A program made the position numbers and the translations under genes. A model generated the notes under the pieces. It saw only the letters and a list, made by a program, of their open reading frames with translations, ran no database searches and had not been told where the DNA came from. Below, piece after piece: positions 1 to 5,532 of a DNA stretch of 7,802 nt. Position 1 is the stretch's first letter; each line of letters opens with the position of its first letter. The stretch spans positions 1 to 7,802 of the forward strand of contig JAGWAQ010000075.1 of the NCBI GenBank assembly GCA_021296375.1, given 5' to 3'. This stretch comes from Alphaproteobacteria bacterium. GTDB taxonomy: Bacteria > Pseudomonadota > Alphaproteobacteria > Puniceispirillales > UBA1172.

Positions 1-1
1 C

Positions 2-487
2 CACGCCAATGAAGAGGCCAAAGTGGTGCGGGAATCCCGCCTGCATTTGCTTGGCTATGCTGTCATCGCGGCGGGGTCTGTCTATCTTGAGACCATGGTG
101 GCCTTGAGTTTCTGGATCATCCCCATGCTGTTGACCAAGCCTGTGCATCAGTTGCAGAACACGATCGAGCATCTCGGCCTGACCCATAATGGCGATATTC
201 TGAACAACACCCGCTCAACCCGGACAAATTTCTTCATGCGCTGGCTGTGCTGGCAAATGCCTTACCATACCGCCCATCATTCCTTCCCGTCGGTGCCGTT
301 CTGGAAATTGCGGCAACTGAACGCCAAGATTGAAGACACATGCGGGGAAGTCCATCGCATGGGGTGGATCGAATTTCAGATCGAGGCGGTAAAGCGTCTT
401 ATGGCCAAAAACGAAGATGGCTATCCGATGGATGAAGTCTGGATTGTCCCCACCAAAGGTGGCCGAACCATCAAGCTGGAAAGCTGA
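2..487 (+). CDS. Fatty acid desaturase-family membrane protein, C-terminal part (5' end outside window)
   Basis: The frame is open from the first bases of the window to a TGA at 485-487, so only the last 161 residues are seen and the true start lies upstream. Two histidine clusters typical of membrane di-iron desaturases/hydroxylases are visible: EHLGLTH (167-187) and HTAHH (266-280), the latter matching the family's third box HxxHH, followed by SFPSVPF. A hydrophobic stretch at about 47-135 (VIAAGSVYLETMVALSFWII) would be a membrane segment. Enzymes of this family use two iron ions held by the histidines to introduce double bonds or hydroxyl groups into acyl or related lipid substrates at the membrane. 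The first histidine box is not in view, so the substrate cannot be told. Only 4 nt separate it from the next gene, so the two are probably co-transcribed. A carotenoid or other hydroxylase of the same superfamily is an alternative. Confidence 0.8.
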   Translation, partial: HANEEAKVVRESRLHLLGYAVIAAGSVYLETMVALSFWIIPMLLTKPVHQLQNTIEHLGLTHNGDILNNTRSTRTNFFMRWLCWQMPYHTAHHSFPSVPFWKLRQLNAKIEDTCGEVHRMGWIEFQIEAVKRLMAKNEDGYPMDEVWIVPTKGGRTIKLES

Positions 488-491
488 CCAG

Positions 492-1337
492 ATGGCCCGC
501 CAGCTCCGCACCTACACGTCACTCTGGGCGATGATGCCCCATGACGACAGCGGCGTGACGCTCTCCTATGAAGAGATTTGCGAGAAAGTCGCGGCGGCGG
601 GCTATGATGGCATGGCGATTGACCTCGGGGCCGGGGATGTCGCCCAGGCAAGAGAGGTTGAGCCGATCATGGCGCGGCATGGGCTGACGCCGTTGATCGT
701 CGCCTTTCCCAAAACCGTCGAGGACCTGCGCGACACGCTGAAGATGTCGAAAGATTTCGGCTCGCCTTTTGTTGATGTCATCGGCCAGGTGATGCCGATT
801 AACGTCGAGGGCATGATCCCGGTCATTCGCCGCTGGATAGAGATGGCGGATGAGGTCGGCATTCCCGTGCAATTTGAAACCCACCGCAATTGCATCACCA
901 ATGATTTGTTCACCACCCTGAGCCTGCTCGACGCGGTGCCGGAAATGCGGCTTTGCGCTGACTTGAGCCATTATGTGGTGGACCGCGAGTTTAAACTGCC
1001 GCTTCAGCACCATGTGGCGCAGATGATCATCCGTATCCTTGGGCGGTCCGACAGTTTTCAGGGACGGGTGGCCAGTCGCCAGCAGATCCAGCTTCAGCTC
1101 GCTTTCCCCCAGCACCAGAAATGGGTCGAGCTGTTCAAGGGCTGGTGGCAGGACGGGTTTGAAAGCTGGCGCGCCCGCAATGATGATGGCGAGTGCATCT
1201 TTCTGTGTGAACTGGGCCCGCCGGAATACGCCATGACCGACGCCAGGGGTAAAGAGATGTCGAGCCGCTGGGACGAAGCGCTCATCATCAGGCAATGGAT
1301 TACGGAGATTTGGCAGGATCTCGGCGGCAATAACTAG
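492..1337 (+). CDS. Xylose isomerase-like TIM-barrel protein (sugar phosphate isomerase/epimerase family)
   Basis: This 281-residue protein matches the usual length of the AP-endonuclease-2/xylose-isomerase-like TIM-barrel family. Visible family features are the early strand GYDGMAIDL (residues 37-45), FETHRN (128-133) with likely metal ligand E129, CADLSHY (155-161) with D157 and H160, and LCELGPPEY (238-246) with E240 near the end of the barrel. Members usually bind a divalent metal and isomerise, epimerise or dehydrate sugars and related polyols in the cytoplasm; the reaction here is not known. I chose ATG 492 because it falls just after the desaturase stop at 485-487 and begins the first barrel strand. 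The same frame stays open further upstream, but that part overlaps the desaturase and looks non-coding. A weak GGAAAG lies at 478-483. No terminator follows the TAG at 1335-1337. The position next to an importer suggests catabolism of the imported compound, which is inference. Confidence 0.8.
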   Translation: MARQLRTYTSLWAMMPHDDSGVTLSYEEICEKVAAAGYDGMAIDLGAGDVAQAREVEPIMARHGLTPLIVAFPKTVEDLRDTLKMSKDFGSPFVDVIGQVMPINVEGMIPVIRRWIEMADEVGIPVQFETHRNCITNDLFTTLSLLDAVPEMRLCADLSHYVVDREFKLPLQHHVAQMIIRILGRSDSFQGRVASRQQIQLQLAFPQHQKWVELFKGWWQDGFESWRARNDDGECIFLCELGPPEYAMTDARGKEMSSRWDEALIIRQWITEIWQDLGGNN

Positions 1338-1375
1338 GTCTTGCCCTGCTGACCTGAATATTACTCTTTGCGCAT

Positions 1376-1403
1376 TTGACATCCGATGTGGATCAGCTAC
1401 AGT
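1376..1403 (+). promoter_or_regulatory. Probable sigma70-type promoter for the ABC importer operon
   Basis: A perfect -35 hexamer TTGACA (1376-1381) is followed after 16 bp by TACAGT (1398-1403), which matches four of six positions of the -10 consensus. It lies in the 105-nt gap between the TIM-barrel gene and the first permease, about 40 nt before the GTG start. A small inverted repeat, ACATC-C-GATGT (1379-1389), overlaps the -35 end and spacer and could be part of an operator, though five-base arms are short enough to arise by chance. No transcription data support this; it is a motif call. Confidence 0.5.
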
Positions 1404-1430
1404 TTTAAAAAAAGATAAGAAAAATTCTTT

Positions 1431-1445
1431 GGGGAGAAAACGGTG
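1431..1445 (+). promoter_or_regulatory. Ribosome binding site supporting a GTG start
   Basis: GGGGAGA (1431-1437) lies about six bases before GTG 1443-1445. This is the only good Shine-Dalgarno match near the beginning of the permease frame. It favours GTG 1443 over internal ATG codons, which would remove part of the first membrane helix. Confidence 0.65.
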
Positions 1446-2441
1446 CATACCGTCTTAGGAATTATTGCCAAGCGACTTCTGCTTGGTGTCGTCACCATGT
1501 TCATGGTGTCCGTGTTGATCTTCTGCGCAGTCAATTTATTGCCGGGGGATTTTGCTCAAGCTATTCTTGGACAGGGGGCGACCCCTGAAGCGGTCGAGGC
1601 CATTCGGCGTGACCTCGGCCTTAATGAGCCGTTTGTTCAGCGCTACCTGTCATGGTTGATGGCGGTCCTGCAAGGTGACTTTGGCACCAGTTTTGCCGAG
1701 GCCAATTTCAGCTCCTATGGCGGCGCGACGGCGACCAGCAATTTTGGCTCCGTGGCCCAGAAACTGGCGCCGCGTTTTTACAATACGATTTTCCTCGCTG
1801 GCGTGACGGCGGCGGTGGCGGTGCCGATTTCCCTGTTCATCGGGATTCTGGCCGCCCTTTACCGCAATTCGATTTTTGACCGGATGGCCAATATCACGAC
1901 CCTGAGCTCGATCTCTTCACCTGAATTTTTCCTGGCGTATATCCTGATCCTGATCCTGGCGGTGCTGAACCCGCTGCTGCCGTCCCTGTCCAATATCTAT
2001 GACGGCATGGAGTTCAGTGAACGTCTTCAGAAGACATTGCTGCCGGCCTTGACGCTGACGCTGGTGGTGGCGGCGCATATGATGCGCATGACGCGGGCGG
2101 CGATCATCAATCTTCTCGCCTCACCCTTTATTGAAATGGCACGGCTTAAGGGGTTGAGCCCGTTTAGGGTCATTATCTTCCACGCTTTCCCGAATGCGCT
2201 GGCGCCGATCATTAACGTGGTTGCGCTGAACCTTGCCTTCCTCATCACCGGTGTGGTGGTGGTTGAGGTGGTGTTCGTTTACCCCGGCATTGGCCAGTTG
2301 TTTGTGGACAGCGTGAAGATTCGCGATATCCCTGTGGTGCAGGCGTGCTGCCTTGTGTTTGCCGCGGCGTATATCCTGCTCAACCTGACGGCAGATATCA
2401 TGGCGATCCTGTCCAATCCGCGCTTGCGGCACCCGAAATAA
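1443..2441 (+). CDS. ABC transporter permease, DppB/OppB family
   Basis: This 332-residue inner-membrane protein is one of the two channel subunits of a peptide/opine/nickel-type importer. The N-terminus has the family pattern: a first helix at about residues 10-33 ending in NLLPGD, then a periplasmic stretch with RRDLGLNEP (55-63) and GDFGTSF (78-84). Further helices lie at about 113-139, 160-178, 198-214, 254-280 and 298-322. The EAA loop that docks on the ATPase is at about 231-255 (EMARLKGLSP...FPNALAP), and VYPGIGQLF (279-287) is also characteristic. A small Gly/Ser/Ala-rich stretch (about 90-102) before the second helix looks like a minor insertion. The GTG start at 1443 is preceded by GGGGAGA. 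It is the first gene of the importer operon and ends in TAA, 15 nt before permease C. The family is clear; the transported compound is not. Confidence 0.93.
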   Translation: MHTVLGIIAKRLLLGVVTMFMVSVLIFCAVNLLPGDFAQAILGQGATPEAVEAIRRDLGLNEPFVQRYLSWLMAVLQGDFGTSFAEANFSSYGGATATSNFGSVAQKLAPRFYNTIFLAGVTAAVAVPISLFIGILAALYRNSIFDRMANITTLSSISSPEFFLAYILILILAVLNPLLPSLSNIYDGMEFSERLQKTLLPALTLTLVVAAHMMRMTRAAIINLLASPFIEMARLKGLSPFRVIIFHAFPNALAPIINVVALNLAFLITGVVVVEVVFVYPGIGQLFVDSVKIRDIPVVQACCLVFAAAYILLNLTADIMAILSNPRLRHPK

Positions 2442-2456
2442 GGAAGGGGACTGACA

Positions 2457-3686
2457 ATGGTAAGCACGATGCTGACATGGTTTGTGATGGCCATCGTGGC
2501 GACGGTGGGGGCGAAGAAATTTGCACCTGCTGTCCCGAATGAGCGGATCCAGACACGCTTGCGTGACATGGGTTATGTGGCGGTCTTCGGCTATGTGGTG
2601 ATGATCACCATGATCGTTCTGTCGGTTGATTATTACATTGGCTACAGCCTCGGCGACAGCATGCCGGGCTGGCTTCAGGCGATCTCCTTCTTTGGCCCGC
2701 AAAAGCTGCCGTTCTATGGCTGGCTGATTAACGGCATCATCATGTTTGGCGCGGCGGGCTGGTTGTTCCGCCTGATTGGCCGACGTGTCGGGACGGAATG
2801 GACGAAAAAGATGTTCCGCCAAATGCCGGTGACGGCGTCTTTCGGGATTCTGACGATCATCATCTACGCCATTATGTCTATTTTTGCGGAGATGATCGCG
2901 CCTTATGGCCAGGCTGAAATTTTCGACAAGATCAATCTTCTGCCAGGTGGTGACCCGGCCCTTGGTGGTGATCCGGCGCACCCTCTGGGGACGGATCAGA
3001 TCGGGCGTGATCTGCTTTCCCGCTTGATTTACGGGGGGCAGAACACCGTTGGTATCGCTTTTGCCACCACTTGCCTGGCGTTCTTTATCGGCACGACCCT
3101 GGGGTTCCTTGCCGCCACCATCGGCGGCTGGTTTGACCAGTTGCTGTCGCGCATTGTCGATATGCTGATGGCGATCCCGCAGTTGATCTTCGCCCTGTTG
3201 CTGATGACGATCGCGACGGCATGGGCGGGATCTGAACGCGCGCTCTTGACCATTTACATGGTGGTGATCATCGCCGTGCTGGATTCCACCAGGGTGTTCC
3301 GCCTGTCGCGCGCGGTGGGGATGAATATCGTGGTGATGGATTTCTTCGAAGCCGCCAAGTTGCGGGGGGAAAACATGGCTTACCTGATTTTCCGTGAAAT
3401 CCTGCCGAATGCTTACGCGCCTCTGCTGGCGGAATTTGGCCTGCGCTTCTGCTTTGTGTTCCTGACAATCGCGGCCCTGTCCTTCCTCGGGGTGGGGATC
3501 CAGCCGCCATTGGCCGATTGGGGCACCATGGTGAAGGACCTGTCGCAGTTCATTAACTTTGCGGCCTTCAGCCCATTGACAGCTGCCCTGCCGTTGCTGG
3601 CGGCTGGCGCGATCGCATTGCTGACGGTTGCGGTAAATTTTGTGGTCGAATGGATGTTGAATCAGTCCTCCGGATTGAAGGAGTAA
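2457..3686 (+). CDS. ABC transporter permease, DppC/OppC family, with N-terminal membrane extension
   Basis: This is the second channel subunit of the importer, 409 residues long against about 280-310 for usual DppC/OppC proteins. The canonical part begins near residue 120: first helix 127-147 ending in IAPYG, then HPLGTDQIGRDLLSR (175-189), a hallmark of the family. Further helices follow, and the ATPase-contacting EAA loop is at 298-322 (EAAKLRGENM...LPNAYAP). SFLGVGIQPPLADWG (342-356) is also typical. The extra 120 residues contain about three hydrophobic segments (4-18, 39-58, 86-105). ATG 2457 is preceded by AGGAAG (2441-2446), which starts on the last base of the permease B stop codon and suggests translational coupling. 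The TAA at 3684-3686 lies 4 nt before the ATPase gene. Extended DppC proteins occur in related transporters, but the job of the extension is not known to me. Confidence 0.93.
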   Translation: MVSTMLTWFVMAIVATVGAKKFAPAVPNERIQTRLRDMGYVAVFGYVVMITMIVLSVDYYIGYSLGDSMPGWLQAISFFGPQKLPFYGWLINGIIMFGAAGWLFRLIGRRVGTEWTKKMFRQMPVTASFGILTIIIYAIMSIFAEMIAPYGQAEIFDKINLLPGGDPALGGDPAHPLGTDQIGRDLLSRLIYGGQNTVGIAFATTCLAFFIGTTLGFLAATIGGWFDQLLSRIVDMLMAIPQLIFALLLMTIATAWAGSERALLTIYMVVIIAVLDSTRVFRLSRAVGMNIVVMDFFEAAKLRGENMAYLIFREILPNAYAPLLAEFGLRFCFVFLTIAALSFLGVGIQPPLADWGTMVKDLSQFINFAAFSPLTAALPLLAAGAIALLTVAVNFVVEWMLNQSSGLKE

Positions 3687-3690
3687 ACCG

Positions 3691-4737
3691 ATGGCGAAGT
3701 CACCTGCATCAAAAAAAGCCGCCCCGAAGAAAGCCGCGAAAAAGTCTGCGGTAAAGAAAACAGCCGCGAAAAAAGCCGCCACTTCAGCGGTCAGGAATGA
3801 TCTGCTGGTTAAGGTGCGGGGGCTGGACATCATCGGCATTGCTGATGAAGTGCGGGTCCCCATCATCAACGGGGTTGATCTTGATCTGCACCGCGGGGAA
3901 GTTCTGGGGCTGATCGGGGAATCCGGCGCGGGCAAATCCACCCTTGGCCTTGCCTCGATGGGCTTTACCCGTGACGGCTGTCACATTACCGGCGGTTCGG
4001 TTGAATTTGACGGCATTGACCTGATCAACGCCAGCGCGGCTGAAAAACGGGGATTGCTGGGCAAGCGCATCGCCTATGTCGCGCAATCGGCGGCGGCATC
4101 GTTTAACCCGGCCCACCGCATCATCCGCCAGCACAGCGAAGCGCCGGGGGTGCATGGCACCATGACCCGTCAGGAATCCGAGCAGGATGCCATGAGCCTC
4201 TATCAGAGCTTGCGCTTGCCTAACCCTGAAGAAATCGGCTTCCGTTATCCGCACCAGGTTTCCGGCGGCCAGCTTCAGCGCGCCATGACGGCGATGGCGA
4301 TGGCCTGTCGTCCGGACCTGATCATTTTTGATGAACCGACAACCGCGCTTGATGTCACCACCCAGATCGAAGTGCTGGCGGCCATCAGGGATATTGTCAA
4401 AACCTTCAACACCGCCGCGATTTACATCACCCATGATCTGGCGGTGGTGGCGCAGATGGCCGATCGCATCAAGGTTCTCCTGAAAGGGGATGAGGTCGAA
4501 GAAGCCGATACCGCGACGATGCTGAGCTCGCCAAAGGAAGACTACACCAAATCCCTGTGGGCGGTGCGGAGCTTCAAGCGCACGCAAAAACCGATGCCCA
4601 AGAAAACCGACGTGCCGGTGATCTCGCTTCAGCATGTCGACGCCGCCTATGGGACGGTGCCGGTGCTGAGCCAGGTTTCTTTTGATATTCACCGTGAACG
4701 CACCGTGGCGGTGGTGGGGGAATCCGGCTCTGGCTAA
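3691..4737 (+). CDS. ABC transporter ATP-binding protein, first nucleotide-binding domain plus start of the second
   Basis: As written, this gene gives a 348-residue protein. Residues 1-34 are a lysine/alanine-rich tail (repeated KKAA, AKKS, VKKT). The first ABC domain follows: Walker A GESGAGKST (76-84), Q-loop glutamine near 132 (YVAQSAAASFNP), signature VSGGQ (190-194), Walker B LIIFDEP (210-216), D-loop TALD (218-221) and H-loop histidine 248 (ITHD). After a linker with lysines and prolines (about 296-307), the second domain begins at VPVISLQHVDAAYG and stops at GESGSG, just before its Walker A lysine. A Dpp/Opp importer needs two ATPase domains that form composite sites, so this product alone would be half an engine unless it pairs with itself. 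AAGGAG (3678-3683) lies inside the end of permease C, 7 nt before ATG 3691, indicating coupled translation. Confidence 0.85.
   Translation: MAKSPASKKAAPKKAAKKSAVKKTAAKKAATSAVRNDLLVKVRGLDIIGIADEVRVPIINGVDLDLHRGEVLGLIGESGAGKSTLGLASMGFTRDGCHITGGSVEFDGIDLINASAAEKRGLLGKRIAYVAQSAAASFNPAHRIIRQHSEAPGVHGTMTRQESEQDAMSLYQSLRLPNPEEIGFRYPHQVSGGQLQRAMTAMAMACRPDLIIFDEPTTALDVTTQIEVLAAIRDIVKTFNTAAIYITHDLAVVAQMADRIKVLLKGDEVEEADTATMLSSPKEDYTKSLWAVRSFKRTQKPMPKKTDVPVISLQHVDAAYGTVPVLSQVSFDIHRERTVAVVGESGSG
4735..4737 (+). other. In-frame TAA at the Walker A lysine codon of the second ATPase domain
   Basis: The codons around this point read GGC TCT GGC TAA TCG ACG, i.e. G-S-G-stop-S-T, where the P-loop consensus requires G-S-G-K-S-T. 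The same frame continues uninterrupted to the TGA at 5446-5448. TAA ends other genes here (2439, 3684 and 7078), so it is a normal stop in this genome. Confidence 0.9.
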
Positions 4738-4764
4738 TCGACGGCGGCACGTTGCATCACCGGG

Positions 4765-5448
4765 TTGTTGCCGCGCCGCGGGGGGGAAATCCTCATTAAT
4801 GGTGAGGTTTTGCCAGCCAATTACCGCAACCGCAACAAGGACCAGTTGCGGCTGATCCAGATGATTTACCAGATGGCGGACACGGCCCTTAACCCTCGCA
4901 TGAAGGTGAGTGAGATCATTGGCCGTCCGGTCGAGTTCTACCTCGGGCTGACGGGGGATGACAAACGCAAACGCGTCAACCGGCTGTTTGAACAGATCGA
5001 ACTGGACCCGGCGGAATTTGCCAATCGATACCCGACGGAATTGTCGGGTGGCCAGAAACAGCGAATCGGGATCGCCCGTGCGCTGGCCGCTGAACCTGAA
5101 TTTATTATTTGCGATGAAGTCACCTCGGCTCTTGATCAGCTGGTGGCGGAAGGCATTCTCAAATTGCTGGCCAATCTCCAGGATGAGATGGGGCTGGCGT
5201 ATATGTTCATCACCCATGACCTTTCAACCGTGCGTTCAATCGCCGATGAGGTGGTGGTGATGAAAGACGGGGTGGTTGTGGAATCAGGTCCTAAGGACAA
5301 AATGTTCACCCCGCCACATCATGCCTACACGGATCTCTTGCTCAGCTCTGTTCCTGAAATGGATAAAGACTGGCTGGATACGCTCCTGGACCAACGTGGT
5401 GTGGATAATCTTGGTGATGCGGCGGTGGGCAAAATGTCCAGGATTTGA
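4765..5448 (+). CDS. Second-domain remnant of the fused ABC ATPase (lacks Walker A)
   Basis: This is the part of the second ATPase domain downstream of the stop, in the same frame as the first part. It carries the Q-loop (IQMIYQMADTALNP), signature LSGGQ (residues 93-97 counting from TTG 4765), Walker B FIICDE (113-118), D-loop SALD (121-124) and H-loop ITHDL (histidine 151), then the DppF-like C-terminal tail. It has no P-loop, so it could not bind ATP normally by itself. The 4765 start is only the first TTG after the stop. The sequence before it, from 4738, also reads as normal ATPase (ARCITGLLP), and there is no convincing ribosome binding site. It is therefore better regarded as the rest of the upstream gene than as an independent one. 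It ends 84 nt before the binding-protein gene. Confidence 0.6.
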   Translation: MLPRRGGEILINGEVLPANYRNRNKDQLRLIQMIYQMADTALNPRMKVSEIIGRPVEFYLGLTGDDKRKRVNRLFEQIELDPAEFANRYPTELSGGQKQRIGIARALAAEPEFIICDEVTSALDQLVAEGILKLLANLQDEMGLAYMFITHDLSTVRSIADEVVVMKDGVVVESGPKDKMFTPPHHAYTDLLLSSVPEMDKDWLDTLLDQRGVDNLGDAAVGKMSRI

Positions 5449-5461
5449 CGCATCATGAATA

Positions 5462-5501
5462 TCGGGTCATACTTGAAATATAAAAAGAAGGGATAACCCG
5501 A
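5462..5501 (+). promoter_or_regulatory. AT-rich gap between ATPase and binding-protein genes with a weak inverted repeat
   Basis: The 84-nt gap contains TCGGGT (5462-5467) and its complement ACCCGA (5496-5501), separated by 28 AT-rich bases that include TATAAA (5479-5484). This might be an mRNA hairpin between genes or an internal promoter giving extra binding protein. The stem is short, the loop is long and no good -35 box is present, so the call is weak. Confidence 0.2.
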
Positions 5502-5532
5502 AACCTATGCTTCATTTAACGGAGGAAATAAA

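Larger units (their letters stand above)
3691..5448 (+). pseudogene. Fused double-domain Dpp/Opp ABC ATPase interrupted by one in-frame stop
   Basis: Read through, this frame of 585 codons before the final TGA encodes a single protein with two complete ABC ATPase domains, equivalent to DppD and DppF joined together. Such fused ATPases are common for this importer class in Proteobacteria. The only break is TAA at 4735-4737 (codon 349). It sits between GESGSG and ST of the second Walker A motif, where the invariant lysine (AAA or AAG) is expected; AAA to TAA is one base change. On both sides the frame is continuous, with intact signature, Walker B and H-loop motifs. All neighbouring parts of the importer look intact. 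Possible explanations are a sequencing or assembly error, a recent nonsense mutation, or, least likely, readthrough: TAA followed by T is an efficient stop context in E. coli. The two halves are listed separately. Confidence 0.8.

Noticed and set aside
417..491. Longer version of the TIM-barrel protein starting at ATG 417
   Set aside because: The extra 25 residues overlap the conserved end of the desaturase frame and do not resemble the start of this family; ATG 492 begins at the first barrel strand.
1337..1354. Terminator after the TIM-barrel gene (GGTC...GACC)
   Set aside because: The arms are only four bases and no T-run follows.
519..1448. A 309-codon open frame on the - strand over the TIM-barrel gene
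   Set aside because: The + strand frame has clear family motifs; the antisense one has none and would also cross the promoter region.
2121..3941. A 606-codon open frame on the - strand across the permease and ATPase genes
   Set aside because: It is antisense to two clear permease genes, is His/Arg/Gln-rich with no domain, and arises from the codon bias of the + strand genes.
4735..4737. Genetic code reassignment, pyrrolysine or selenocysteine at the internal stop
   Set aside because: TAA terminates other genes in this window at 2439, 3684 and 7078; pyrrolysine uses TAG and selenocysteine uses TGA; no such residue is known at a Walker A lysine.
4700..4800. Frameshift as the cause of the split ATPase
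   Set aside because: The protein sequence is family-like in the same frame immediately before and after the TAA, so no base has been gained or lost; a substitution is enough.
3784..5217. A 477-codon open frame on the - strand across the ATPase gene
   Set aside because: It mirrors the conserved ATPase frame and shows low-complexity His/Arg composition with no recognisable family.
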